64,000 bases of DNA from an uncultured Flavobacteriaceae bacterium (GTDB lineage Bacteria; Bacteroidota; Bacteroidia; Flavobacteriales; Flavobacteriaceae): assembly GCA_947501845.1 (NCBI GenBank), contig CANMXP010000002.1, forward strand, positions 124,001-188,000. Direction: 5' to 3'. Positions 54,331 to 63,951 of this stretch are shown here, piece by piece. Positions within the stretch are counted from its first letter, which is position 1. Each line of letters starts with the position of its first letter. The position numbers and the translations under genes were made by a program. Below the pieces are notes generated by a model, which worked only from the letters and a program-made list of their open reading frames with translations, was not told where the DNA came from and did no database searches.

Positions 54331-55485
54331 ATGAATAAAATAGCAGGCAAAAGCCTAACAATAAAAGCAGCCGATGTTAATATAAACAATGAAGTTTTAA
54401 GTACCGTAGATAGAAATTTCATACTTGAATCAATCTCATCTAATAAAATTGAAGGCTCATCAATAGACAAAAACTCAAAATACGTTAAACTAGACAAGGA
54501 AATAATTAATACGAATCATTTCCTTCTTATGCTTCAAATTGCTTTCAATCAACATAAACCTATTTCAATATCTCCTGATGATATCTGGTTATTAATTTGT
54601 CAAGGATTTTCTGAACATATGAAACTTAATTCGGAATATTTCAAAGAAACATTTGGATTTGGTGAAAGGCAAACCATTCAGGTGAGAAGAGACAACTTTG
54701 TATTAGGTGATAATAATCCTTGGGAAGACATATTTCCTGAGTTCTCAAAAAAAATCACTCAAACCATAAATGAAGACTTACGCTCAAATATTGTATTAGA
54801 ATTCTCAACATCAACAAAAAAAGAAATAAATGCTTTCGAAATTGTATTTATGGGCTCCATGTCAAGCTACTTCGATTATGAATTTATGACTTTATGTGGC
54901 ATCCCTGAAATAGAAATTAGAGGAACGATTGAAGATTATAAAAAAATCATAGATGCTCTAGAAGAACTCAAAAAATACAATTTGGACTGGTGGATTAATA
55001 ATATAATCCCTAGCATTAATAAGATTATCCAAACTTTAAAAGGAGAAAACAATCTTGAATTTTGGAATTCCATATACAAAGAGAACAATGAGTCTGGCGG
55101 ACCTTTTGTTACTGGTTGGATTGCTGATTTCTTCCCATACTTAAAAATAAATATTGCAGAAGAGAATGGTATTATTGACCAAAGCCAACAATCTATTTCT
55201 AAAGACCTGATTACAAGAACAATTCACATTAAAGACTTGAGTCTTGACGATGACAATTATAAGATTCACAAAGTACAGATTAAAAATCCAAGATTAATGA
55301 ATTCTAATTATTGTAAGCTAAAGTTAGATAATTTTCCATCTGGTCTATCTGTTGTACCCTTTAAATGGAAGTATCTTGATAAAGAATTAGAAATGAATTT
55401 CGTTTCTGGTTTTATTGGAATAAAGGAATATGAATTAAGCAATACTTTAAAAACCGACATAAACTGGATTGTAAATAGAAAGTAA
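54331..55485 (+). CDS. DUF4419-domain protein
   Basis: The 384-residue cytoplasmic protein matches DUF4419 (PF14388): HFLLMLQIAFNQHKPISISPDDIWLLICQGFSEHM, KETFGFGERQTIQVRRDNF, MGSMSSYFDYEFMTLCGIPEIEIRGT and GGPFVTGWIADFFPY. The family is found in fungi, animals and scattered bacteria and has no known activity. Such a patchy spread suggests transfer and, in other loci, links with conflict systems; this is inference. It ends 38 bp from the convergent folK-dNK gene. Confidence 0.85.
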   Translation: MNKIAGKSLTIKAADVNINNEVLSTVDRNFILESISSNKIEGSSIDKNSKYVKLDKEIINTNHFLLMLQIAFNQHKPISISPDDIWLLICQGFSEHMKLNSEYFKETFGFGERQTIQVRRDNFVLGDNNPWEDIFPEFSKKITQTINEDLRSNIVLEFSTSTKKEINAFEIVFMGSMSSYFDYEFMTLCGIPEIEIRGTIEDYKKIIDALEELKKYNLDWWINNIIPSINKIIQTLKGENNLEFWNSIYKENNESGGPFVTGWIADFFPYLKINIAEENGIIDQSQQSISKDLITRTIHIKDLSLDDDNYKIHKVQIKNPRLMNSNYCKLKLDNFPSGLSVVPFKWKYLDKELEMNFVSGFIGIKEYELSNTLKTDINWIVNRK

Positions 55486-55523
55486 AAACATATTACAAAT
55501 TTGAAAGCAAGTATTATTAAAAA

Positions 55524-56654
55524 TCACTCCCCACAAATCTCCCCCAAAAGCCATAAGTAATCCAACCTGTTTTCAACAAAGTCCTTATCCGAAATATCGA
55601 TAATTTTCACATTAAAATCAGGCTGCGATTTTAAAAAATCTAAATACCCCGTATTAATTTTTTCCAAATAATCATTATCGATATTCTGTTCGTAATCGCG
55701 GCCTCGTTTTTTAATATTCTCTTGTAACCTCTCAGTATTTTGGTATAAATAGACATACAAATCGGGTTTTGCAATCTCTTTATACATTAAATAAAACAGT
55801 TTTCTGTACAACTTAAATTCATCTTCTTGCAATGTGATTTTCGAAAAAATAAGCGATTTAAACACATCGTAATCACTTACAATAAAATCTTTGAACAAAT
55901 CGAGTTGAGACAAATCATCAGAGATTTGTTGGTAACGATCTGCTAAAAAAGACATTTCTAAAGGAAAAGCATAACGAGAGGCATCCTTATAAAATTTAGG
56001 TAAAAATGGGTTGTCTGCAAAACGTTCTAAAATAAGTTTTGCATTATAATCGTATGCAATTTTATTTGCTAAACTCGTTTTCCCTGCACCTATATTACCC
56101 TCAATAGCAATGTAATTATACTTTGAAAAATTAAAAGCCTTTCTTGGGTTTTTCAACCAAATATTGATTGGTTCCAAATCACTTTTGTCTTCACATTCGG
56201 TCAACAAAACAGATATTTCTTTATTTAGCTTGGGATGTTCTGTTTTAGATGCCACATCATTTAACGGCAACAGTACAAACTTGCGCTTCTCCATTTCTGG
56301 ATGCGGTACTTGAAGTGTTTCTGTTTCAATAACGGCATTTTCTGCTAAAACGATATCCAAATCTATAATACGCGCTTCATAACCTTCAGATTTTTCCCTA
56401 ACACGGCCTAAATCGATTTCAATAGCCAATAACGTTTCAAGAAGTTTTTGAGGTTCTAAATAACTTTCTAAAACCAAACAAGCATTAAAAAAGTCGTCGC
56501 TCTCAAATCCAAAAGCAGGTGATTTATATACTTTAGAGATCAATTTTATATTGCCAGCCCTAACATGTATTAAATCTATAGCATTTTGAAGGTTTTTAAA
56601 TTTATCTCCTTTGTTACTGCCTAAAGCGATATGAAATGTTCTTGGTTTTATCAT
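55524..56654 (-). CDS. folK: Fused HPPK (FolK) and deoxynucleoside kinase
   Basis: The 376-residue protein is a fusion. Residues about 1-150 are 6-hydroxymethyl-7,8-dihydropterin pyrophosphokinase: HIALGSNKGDKFKNLQNAI, FGFESDDFFNACLVLES, and EARIIDLDIVLAENAVIETETLQVPHPEMEKRKFVLLPL (folate synthesis). Residues about 170-376 are a deoxynucleoside kinase (dNK/dGK-dCK group): IAIEGNIGAGKTSLANKIA (P-loop), LERFADNPFLPKFYKDA and LQENIKKRGRDYEQNI. The fusion recurs in Bacteroidetes and seems normal there. Both active sites look intact. It links pterin synthesis to nucleotide salvage. Confidence 0.93.
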   Translation of the reverse strand: MIKPRTFHIALGSNKGDKFKNLQNAIDLIHVRAGNIKLISKVYKSPAFGFESDDFFNACLVLESYLEPQKLLETLLAIEIDLGRVREKSEGYEARIIDLDIVLAENAVIETETLQVPHPEMEKRKFVLLPLNDVASKTEHPKLNKEISVLLTECEDKSDLEPINIWLKNPRKAFNFSKYNYIAIEGNIGAGKTSLANKIAYDYNAKLILERFADNPFLPKFYKDASRYAFPLEMSFLADRYQQISDDLSQLDLFKDFIVSDYDVFKSLIFSKITLQEDEFKLYRKLFYLMYKEIAKPDLYVYLYQNTERLQENIKKRGRDYEQNIDNDYLEKINTGYLDFLKSQPDFNVKIIDISDKDFVENRLDYLWLLGEICGE

Positions 56655-56823
56655 AAAAGTATTGGCAAAATAACTAAAACAATTTTTATTCGGTTATATT
56701 TACTCTAGCGATTTATTCACAAATTGTTTTCGGTGCACTTCAAAAAACTTTAAAGTACCTAAACACATATGAATTAAGTCATCATATTACAAAACCGACA
56801 ATACCCTTTTATTCGCAAATTGT

Positions 56824-57528
56824 ATGACATTAAAAGACAAACTTCTTGCCCAGCGTATTTATATGCTTCTTGGGGCTTTATTTATAACATCTTTAGTGGT
56901 ATCTAACCTCATTTTTCAAAAATTTTTTTATTGGTACCCTTTTGATATTGAAATTTTTGGAAGTAAACTTTTTGAAATCTCTGTTGGTATATTACCCTAC
57001 CCTATTACCTTTTTAATCACCGATTTAATTAGTGAAATTTATGGAAAAAAGCGTGCTAACGATATTGTTGTTATTGGTATTTTTGCTTCACTTTTTTCGC
57101 TTTTAATAGTTTTAGTTGCAGACCGCGTACCAGCAACATCCTGGTCTTATGTTAAAGATGATATGTTTAAAACAGTATTTGGTAATTCTATGATTGCCGT
57201 ATTTGCAAGTATGCTTACCTATTTATTTGCACAGTTTGTAGATATTCAAATTTATCATTTTTGGAAAAAGCTTACTAAAGGCAAACACCTTTGGCTACGA
57301 AATAACTTCTCTACATGGTTCTCTCAATTTGTTGACACTTTTACAATTGTAACCTTATTATGCTCCTTTGGTATCATTGAGTGGTCAAATTTTAAGGGCT
57401 TATTAATTAGTGGTTTCTTATTCAAGGTTTTTGTTGCTGCTTGCGATACACCATTCCTATATCTAGGTGTTCATTTGTTTAGAAAACGTTTCAACTTAAA
57501 AGTAAACGAAGAGATTAACTTACTTTAA
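56824..57528 (+). CDS. Queuosine precursor transporter (YhhQ/DUF165 family)
   Basis: The 234-residue membrane protein has about six hydrophobic helices. The family pattern is visible: FEISVGILPYPITFLITDLISEIYGKKRA and FAQFVDIQIYHFWKKLTKGKHLWLRNNFSTWFSQFVDTFTIV, then PFLYLGVHLF. YhhQ proteins import preQ0/preQ1 for queuosine modification of tRNA. I see no preQ1 riboswitch in the 169-bp upstream region. Single-gene unit. Confidence 0.92.
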   Translation: MTLKDKLLAQRIYMLLGALFITSLVVSNLIFQKFFYWYPFDIEIFGSKLFEISVGILPYPITFLITDLISEIYGKKRANDIVVIGIFASLFSLLIVLVADRVPATSWSYVKDDMFKTVFGNSMIAVFASMLTYLFAQFVDIQIYHFWKKLTKGKHLWLRNNFSTWFSQFVDTFTIVTLLCSFGIIEWSNFKGLLISGFLFKVFVAACDTPFLYLGVHLFRKRFNLKVNEEINLL

Positions 57529-57760
57529 GAGACTATAAAAATCCATCAAAACTTCTAACCAGCACAAAATCAACAACCTAATATTAAGACCATTACCTCG
57601 ACGACCTTAATCAAATAACAATAAAAAATTAACGTTAAATAAAAACAAGTATCGTCTTTTTAATATCATTTTTACGTATATTCATTGTCCTATTTATATA
57701 GTTTACTTAACCCTATTAAATCTATTTTTAATTAACAATTAAAGACAAAAAACCTACAAA

Positions 57761-60442
57761 ATGAAAAAAGCTCTAAAAATATCGGGCATTACTTTACTCA
57801 TCATATTAGTCCTTTTATTAGCAATACCTTTTGCCTTTAAAGGTCAAATTAAAGATATGGTGAAGCAATTTATAAATGAGAATCTGAATGCTCAAGTAGA
57901 ATTCAGCGACGTAAGCTTAAGTTTCATAAAAAGTTTTCCAAAAGCACATGTCTCTGTAAGTGATTTAGTAATAACCAATTTTGAACCTTTTAAAGATGAA
58001 ACATTTGTAACCTCAAAGAATATTGCGCTTACCATGTCGATTAAAGAATTATTTAAGACATCGGGAGAAGAGCCTATTATTGTAAATTCTATTACTGTTG
58101 ATGAAACCTTACTCACGCTTAAAACAGATAAGTTTGGCAATACCAATTTTGATATAGCTAAAAAAGACAAAGAGGACACTCCTGCCACAGAGCCAAGTAC
58201 AGGTAGTTTTTCTTTTGATATTGAAAACTACAGTATCAATAATAGTGCTTTAGCATATATTGATGAAGGAGCAAAAACCACCATTTATATATCGGAACTT
58301 AATCATGAAGGGAAAGGTATTTTTTCTGCAGAAACATCTGAATTAGATACTAAAAGCGAAGCCAATATCAGTTTCACTATTGATAGTAGCACTTATTTAA
58401 GCAACAACCATATTAAACTGGACGCTTTAATAGGGTTAGATTTAGCAAATAGCAAGTATACCTTTAAAGACAATAAAGGTTTTATAAATAAATTACCTTT
58501 AGAATTCCATGGCTATGTACAGCAACTAGAAAATGGTCAAGAAATTGATATTACTTTTGAAAACCCTGAAACATCATTTAAAAATTTCTTAGCATTAATT
58601 CCTGAAGCGTACTCTAAAAACATTGAAGGTGTTCAAACTACTGGCGATTTTAATGTTAAAGGAATTATTAAAGGGGTAAGCTCAGAAAAAACAATTCCTA
58701 CTTTAGATATTAGCATTACCTCGAACAATGCTTCTTTTAAATATCCCGATTTACCAAAACGCGTAAAAAACATTACCATAAATACAGCGATAAAAAACAC
58801 GACAGGATTTGTTGATGACACCTATATTGATATCAAAACACTTGATTTTAGAATTGATGAGGACATGTTCAAATCGTCTGCTACTTTAAAAAACATCACT
58901 AAAAACATGTTAGTGAATGCTAACATTGATGGTATTTTAAATTTAGCAAATGTTACAAAAGTATACCCTGTAGAATTAGAAAATAATTTAACCGGTATTT
59001 TAAAAGGAAACATCAATACTGCTTTCGACATGAAGGCCATAGAAACTAATGCTTACGAACGTATAAAAAATAGTGGTTCTGCAAGTATTAGTGATTTTGT
59101 ATTTTCTTCAGAAGACATTGTTAACCCTATACATATTTCTGAGGCGAATATGGCTTTTAATCCAAATACCGTATCACTTAGCAACTTTAAAGCCAGAACT
59201 GGTAATAGTGACTTAAACGCAACTGGAACCATTAAAAACCTACTGGGCTTTTTATTAAGCGATAATACGCTTCAAGGTTATTTTAATGTGAATTCTACCT
59301 TTTTTAAAGTAAGTGATTTTATGTCTGAAGAAGATACAGCTACAGCCAATAGCGATATCACCCAGGACACAGAATCATTGAAAATCCCCCAATTTTTAGA
59401 TTGTACTATTAGCGCCAATGCCAAAACAGTACTTTATGATAATCTAAATTTAAAAGATGTAAAAGGGACACTTATTATTAAAGATCAAAAAGCGACACTT
59501 AAAGACATGACCTCTAGCTTGTTTGATGGCACTTTGGCTATATCTGGAGATGTTTCTACAAAAAGTGAAACACCTACTTTTAATTTAAGTCTAGGTGCAG
59601 ATGGTTTTGATATTGCCCAGTCTTTTAAAAGTTTAGAGCTACTAAGAAATATAGCACCTATAGCCAAACTAATACAAGGTAAATTGAATACTAATATAAG
59701 TTTAGCGGGTAATTTGGATAGTGAATTCACTCCTCAATTGAGCAGTGTTTCTGGTAGTGCGCTTACCGAATTACTGGCTACAAAAATTGATACAAATCAA
59801 GGCGATTTATTCAACAAATTAGAAGGTTCTTTAAGTTTTATAGATTTTGATAAGTTAAATCTGAAAGATCTTAAGACTAAACTAGAATTTGCCAACGGAA
59901 AAGTTAGTGTAAAACCATTTCAATTAAATTATGAAGATATAACTATTGATGTATCTGGTTCTCATGGCTTTGATAAAAACCTAGATTATAACGCAGTTTT
60001 TAATGTCCCAGCAAAGTATTTGGGAAGCGATGTTAATCAATTAATTGGTAAAATTAATGATGATGAAGCAAAAAATATAAGTATTCCTGTTACTGCTAAT
60101 ATTGGTGGATCATATTTAATGCCAAAGGTAGAAACCGATTTAACAAGCGGCGTTAAGAACCTAACCAATCAACTTATTGAAATTGAAAAACAAAAACTGC
60201 TTAACCAAGGCAAAGGCAAAGTAAAGGACTTAATTAGCGGTGTTATTGGTGGCAATAAAACCAAAACCGACTCTATAAAAAAAGAACAAAACAATTCTGT
60301 TAAAGATGTTTTGGGAGGTCTTATTAATAACAATAAAACTCAAACAGATTCTACTAAAACAAACACAACAAAGGATGCTGTAAAAAATGTTCTTGGTGGT
60401 TTGCTAGGTGGCAGGAAGAAAAAAACCGATACTACAAAGTGA
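57761..60442 (+). CDS. AsmA family protein
   Basis: The 893-residue protein has one N-terminal membrane helix (about 5-27) and a long, mostly beta-rich periplasmic region. AsmA-type features are present: VEFSDVSLSFIKSFPKAHVSVSDLVI near the start and NYEDITIDVSGSHGFDKNLDYNAVFNVP near the end. AsmA/TamB-like proteins are thought to form hydrophobic grooves that carry lipids between membranes. The last 90 residues hold three imperfect Lys/Asn/Gly-rich repeats around DVLGGLINNNKTQTD and NVLGGLLGGRKKKTD. A hairpin follows at 60540-60570. Confidence 0.88.
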   Translation: MKKALKISGITLLIILVLLLAIPFAFKGQIKDMVKQFINENLNAQVEFSDVSLSFIKSFPKAHVSVSDLVITNFEPFKDETFVTSKNIALTMSIKELFKTSGEEPIIVNSITVDETLLTLKTDKFGNTNFDIAKKDKEDTPATEPSTGSFSFDIENYSINNSALAYIDEGAKTTIYISELNHEGKGIFSAETSELDTKSEANISFTIDSSTYLSNNHIKLDALIGLDLANSKYTFKDNKGFINKLPLEFHGYVQQLENGQEIDITFENPETSFKNFLALIPEAYSKNIEGVQTTGDFNVKGIIKGVSSEKTIPTLDISITSNNASFKYPDLPKRVKNITINTAIKNTTGFVDDTYIDIKTLDFRIDEDMFKSSATLKNITKNMLVNANIDGILNLANVTKVYPVELENNLTGILKGNINTAFDMKAIETNAYERIKNSGSASISDFVFSSEDIVNPIHISEANMAFNPNTVSLSNFKARTGNSDLNATGTIKNLLGFLLSDNTLQGYFNVNSTFFKVSDFMSEEDTATANSDITQDTESLKIPQFLDCTISANAKTVLYDNLNLKDVKGTLIIKDQKATLKDMTSSLFDGTLAISGDVSTKSETPTFNLSLGADGFDIAQSFKSLELLRNIAPIAKLIQGKLNTNISLAGNLDSEFTPQLSSVSGSALTELLATKIDTNQGDLFNKLEGSLSFIDFDKLNLKDLKTKLEFANGKVSVKPFQLNYEDITIDVSGSHGFDKNLDYNAVFNVPAKYLGSDVNQLIGKINDDEAKNISIPVTANIGGSYLMPKVETDLTSGVKNLTNQLIEIEKQKLLNQGKGKVKDLISGVIGGNKTKTDSIKKEQNNSVKDVLGGLINNNKTQTDSTKTNTTKDAVKNVLGGLLGGRKKKTDTTK

Positions 60443-60539
60443 GTTAATTAGTTTTTTATACTTTTTTTTGAATAAATTCACTTTTAATTAGGATACTAAC
60501 TTTAAAAAGTTATTATTGTTGCATGAAATAATTAACCAG

Positions 60540-60570
60540 CCTTACTATTTTATAAAAACGAATAGTAAGG
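60540..60570 (+). terminator. Possible terminator hairpin after the AsmA-like gene
   Basis: CCTTACTATT (60540-60549) pairs exactly with AATAGTAAGG (60561-60570) around an 11-nt loop. Only a short T-poor tail follows, so it may be a weak terminator or an operator upstream of rpsU. Confidence 0.4.
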
Positions 60571-60640
60571 TTAAATAATACTTCAAAAAATAAAAATGTA
60601 TTTAGGATCACCCTAAAACAAATGAATTTAAAAGTTATAT

Positions 60641-60835
60641 ATGCTAAAAATTATTATTAAAGATGGCGAAAATATCGAACGCGCATTAAAACGCTACAAA
60701 AGAAAACACAGAAACATAAAAGTTATGCAAAACTTGAGAGACGGTCAATTTTTTACAAAACCATCTGTCAAGAGACGCCGACAAGTTCAAAAAGCATCGT
60801 ACATACAAAGCTTAAGAGATCAGGAAGACATTTAG
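60641..60835 (+). CDS. rpsU: Ribosomal protein S21
   Basis: The 64-residue, strongly basic protein matches bS21: ILIKDGENIERALKRYKRKHR-like opening, RDGQFFTKPSVKRRRQVQKASYIQSL. It sits near the anti-Shine-Dalgarno end of 16S rRNA in the small subunit, where in Bacteroidetes it helps to hide that sequence. A strong terminator follows 18 bp after the stop. Confidence 0.96.
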   Translation: MLKIIIKDGENIERALKRYKRKHRNIKVMQNLRDGQFFTKPSVKRRRQVQKASYIQSLRDQEDI

Positions 60836-60853
60836 ACTACTAAATTAAATAAG

Positions 60854-60891
60854 AAGCCGTATTTATTGCAAAAGATAAATACGGCTTTTTT
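60854..60891 (+). terminator. Rho-independent terminator of rpsU
   Basis: AAGCCGTATTTAT (60854-60866), an 8-nt loop, and ATAAATACGGCTT (60875-60887) form a 13-bp stem with a run of T at 60886-60891. Confidence 0.9.
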
Positions 60892-60967
60892 ATTGGTCAA
60901 GACTTGTATTTCATATCACCTTAAAAAACTCATGTAAGCTTTTAAGTTTAATAACTACAAAAGCTTT

Positions 60968-61594
60968 ATGGTTTTAGTTTATTTATTAATTGGCATATTT
61001 GCTGCAATTCTTGGAGCCCTTCCTTTAGGAGCCTCTAATATTGCAGTAATAAATACAACACTGAAAGAAAACGCAAAAAAATCTTTTAAAATAGCCTTAT
61101 CGGCTGGAATAGCAGAAGTCCTGTTGTCCTATTATGCATTACACTCTAATGTGATGGTAAAAGACTTTTTCAATAACAATATATGGCTACAAATAATTGT
61201 TGCTTTACTTTTATGTGTTGCAGGTATTTTTTTATTTTTAAAAAAGCAATCTACCGAAAAGATTCCAAAAAAAAGAAAGATTACACAATCTAAATATGCA
61301 ACCGGTTTTTTTCTTGGCATATTAAACCCTCCAGTTTTAATCTACTGGATTTTAGCTTTTGGCATTATAAATAACAACGCTATTATGCTGTCATTACAAT
61401 CATCATTCTCGGTATTGTTTTTATTCTTTACTGGAGTGTATTTGGGTAAGTTATTAACGTTGTATTCTTACAGCAGGTTTAGCTTATTAATTAAAAACAA
61501 GGTTCAAAACATATCACTAATTATCAATAAAGTAACTGGTATTCTATTAGTTGTTATTGCTTTTTTACAAGCTGTAAAATTGTATGTAATTTAA
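60968..61594 (+). CDS. LysE family exporter
   Basis: The 208-residue protein has six hydrophobic helices and the family opening GIFAAILGALPLGASNIAVINTTLKENAKKSFKIALSAGIAEVLLSYYAL. The usual loop GFFLGILNPPVLIYWI is present in the middle. LysE/RhtB proteins export amino acids or related small molecules; the substrate here is unknown. Its stop overlaps that of the convergent DUF2797 gene by 4 nt. Confidence 0.88.
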   Translation: MVLVYLLIGIFAAILGALPLGASNIAVINTTLKENAKKSFKIALSAGIAEVLLSYYALHSNVMVKDFFNNNIWLQIIVALLLCVAGIFLFLKKQSTEKIPKKRKITQSKYATGFFLGILNPPVLIYWILAFGIINNNAIMLSLQSSFSVLFLFFTGVYLGKLLTLYSYSRFSLLIKNKVQNISLIINKVTGILLVVIAFLQAVKLYVI

Positions 61595-62385
61595 TTAATA
61601 GAAATATTAACTACCAACCCTTCATTAGCACGAATATTAAAAACAGTTTCATCTTCAAAAATAAGGTATTGCCCTTTCACGCCAACCAATTTACCCGAAT
61701 ATTGCTGCTGCTTAACTATATTCAAACTTTTAGGCTTTTCTGGATACCTATTCACTGGAAATTCTAAATTAGTTTCTGTGTTGGCTTCAATAAAATAGTC
61801 TTTAACCTCATCAGGAATATGCTGCTTTAAACGCTCTCGCCACTCAACCAAATTTTCATCTTCAATATCATTTTTAAGCATTTTTCTCCAATTTGTTTTA
61901 TCTGCTACATAATCTTTTAAAGCGACTTCTGTAATACCTGCAAGATAACGATTGGGAACCTCAACAATTTCAATAGCCTCGTGAGCTCCTTGGTCTATCC
62001 AACGTGTAGGCACCTGATTTTTTCTTGTAACCCCTACTTTCACATTACTGGAATTTGCTAAATATACAATGTGTGGTTGCAATTGAGCACGTTTTTCAAA
62101 TTCCAAATCTCTATCTTCCTTTCCTAAATGAGCCGTACTCAACTCGGGGCGCATAATCCAATCGGCCGCTTGAGGCACTTCATAAAAGCACTGTTTATCA
62201 AAGCCTTGTCTATAAATAGGCTTATCCAATCCACAGTTTAAACATTGATATTTAACAAATTGAATCGTTATACTTTTATTCAATAATTGATTTATGTTTA
62301 AAAAATCGTTTTCAAACACTAAATAATATTGAATTGGGTTAGCATACTCCGTTTCCATTTTTGTTAAAACGCCTTGGTAAGTCAT
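61591..62385 (-). CDS. DUF2797 protein
   Basis: The 264-residue protein fits DUF2797 (PF10977). It carries FVKYQCLNCGLDKPIYRQGFDKQCFYEVPQAADWIMRPELSTAH, a Cys-rich (Cys-x2-Cys, Cys) beta region, and then HIVYLANSSNVKVGVTRKNQVPTRWIDQGA, which resembles a GIY-YIG-type VYL...KVGVT...R core. The function is unknown; the layout suggests a zinc-binding nuclease-like protein, which is inference. It is divergent from the GH3-like gene by 42 bp. Confidence 0.85.
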   Translation of the reverse strand: MTYQGVLTKMETEYANPIQYYLVFENDFLNINQLLNKSITIQFVKYQCLNCGLDKPIYRQGFDKQCFYEVPQAADWIMRPELSTAHLGKEDRDLEFEKRAQLQPHIVYLANSSNVKVGVTRKNQVPTRWIDQGAHEAIEIVEVPNRYLAGITEVALKDYVADKTNWRKMLKNDIEDENLVEWRERLKQHIPDEVKDYFIEANTETNLEFPVNRYPEKPKSLNIVKQQQYSGKLVGVKGQYLIFEDETVFNIRANEGLVVNISIN

Positions 62386-62427
62386 AAAAAAAAGTCTTAT
62401 TTTTAAAATCTTAAAGATAGAACAAAT

Positions 62428-63951
62428 ATGCCAATACCTATAGTAAATTCCATTGCTTCTTGGTTCTTAAAAAAACGATTCCATCAAATAGAACTGTTTT
62501 TAAAATATCCTAATGAAGTACAAAATGAATTACTATTAAGTCTTATAGTCATTGCTAAAGACACTGAAATTGGAAGAAAATACGATTTTGCTTCCATAAA
62601 AAATTACAGAACATTTTCCGAACGTGTTCCTATTAAAAACTACGAAGGCTGGCAAGAAATTATTGAGCGTTCAAGAAAGGGTGAAACCAATATTTTTTGG
62701 CCTAGCCCCATAAAATGGTTTGCTAAATCCAGTGGTACTACCAGAGCAAAAAGTAAATTTATTCCTGTAAGTACAGAATCGCTTGAAGATTGTCATTATG
62801 CAGCCAGTAAAGACCTACTATGCATGTATCTTAATAACAACGAAGATTCTCAATTGTTTACAGGTAAGAGCCTGCGCCTAGGGGGGAGTAAAGAACTTTA
62901 TAAAGAAAATGGGACGGTATTTGGTGACTTATCTGCTATTTTAATTGATAATATGCCATTTTGGGCTGAGTTTAGCAGTACTCCAAGTAATAAAGTCTCT
63001 TTAATGAGTGATTGGGAGCATAAAATGCAGGCCATAGTAGATGAGACTATACATGAAAATGTGACAAGCCTTGCCGGTGTCCCTTCTTGGATGCTTGTGC
63101 TACTTAATAATGTTTTAGAAACTACAGGAAAACTAAATCTTCATGATGTATGGCCAAATTTAGAGGTCTATTTTCATGGAGGGGTTAGTTTTACACCTTA
63201 TAAAGATCAGTACAAAAAAATTCTTCCTAATAAGAGTTTTAAGTTTTATGAGATTTATAATGCCTCAGAAGGTTTTTTTGCTATTCAAGATCAAAACGAT
63301 TCCGATGAATTATTATTGATGCTTGATTATGGAATTTTCTATGAGTTCATTCCTATGAATATTTACGCAACTACCGAAGAAAAGGCAATCCCTTTAAGCG
63401 AAGTTCAGCTGGGCCAAAATTACGCTGTTGTAATTACGACTAACGCTGGGTTATGGCGTTATAAAATTGGAGACACCATTCGATTTACTTCACTTAGCCC
63501 TTACAGAATAAAAGTGTCTGGCAGAACCAGGCATCATATTAATGCTTTTGGTGAAGAGCTTATTATTGAAAATGCTGAAAAGGCATTGAAAAAAGTATGT
63601 AAACGTACCAAAGCCGAAATTGTAGATTTTACTGCAGCTCCAATATTCATGAAAGGTAAAGAAAAAGGAGCGCATGAATGGCTTATTGAATTTAAAACAC
63701 CCCCTAAAGACATAGATTATTTTAATGAACTATTTGATAATGCTTTAAAAGCACTAAATTCAGATTACGAAGCTAAACGCTATAACAATATAACACTTAA
63801 TAAGCCTAAAATTAATATAGCTAGAGAACATTTGTTTTACGATTGGTTAAAACAAAACAATAAATTAGGTGGACAACATAAAATACCACGTCTTTCCAAT
63901 ACTAGAACTTATATAGACGAACTACTGAGTTTGAACAAATATAAAATGTAG
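62428..63951 (+). CDS. GH3 auxin-responsive family acyl-adenylating enzyme
   Basis: The 507-residue protein belongs to the GH3 family (PF03321), part of the ANL adenylating superfamily. ATP-binding motif 1 is WFAKSSGTTRAKSKFIPVS, motif 2 FYEIYNASEGFFAIQD and motif 3 LWRYKIGDTIRFTS; GRTRHHINAFGEELI is the hinge region. Plant members join amino acids to hormones; bacterial members are widespread in Bacteroidetes and their substrates are unknown. Complete in the window. A weak GGTTTTTT...AAAAAACC hairpin (63951-63972) overlaps the last base of the stop codon. Confidence 0.92.
   Translation: MPIPIVNSIASWFLKKRFHQIELFLKYPNEVQNELLLSLIVIAKDTEIGRKYDFASIKNYRTFSERVPIKNYEGWQEIIERSRKGETNIFWPSPIKWFAKSSGTTRAKSKFIPVSTESLEDCHYAASKDLLCMYLNNNEDSQLFTGKSLRLGGSKELYKENGTVFGDLSAILIDNMPFWAEFSSTPSNKVSLMSDWEHKMQAIVDETIHENVTSLAGVPSWMLVLLNNVLETTGKLNLHDVWPNLEVYFHGGVSFTPYKDQYKKILPNKSFKFYEIYNASEGFFAIQDQNDSDELLLMLDYGIFYEFIPMNIYATTEEKAIPLSEVQLGQNYAVVITTNAGLWRYKIGDTIRFTSLSPYRIKVSGRTRHHINAFGEELIIENAEKALKKVCKRTKAEIVDFTAAPIFMKGKEKGAHEWLIEFKTPPKDIDYFNELFDNALKALNSDYEAKRYNNITLNKPKINIAREHLFYDWLKQNNKLGGQHKIPRLSNTRTYIDELLSLNKYKM

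Noticed and set aside
56655-56823. Possible preQ1 riboswitch before the queuosine precursor transporter
   Set aside because: I find neither the CTAGCTACACC-type loop nor a suitable pseudoknot.
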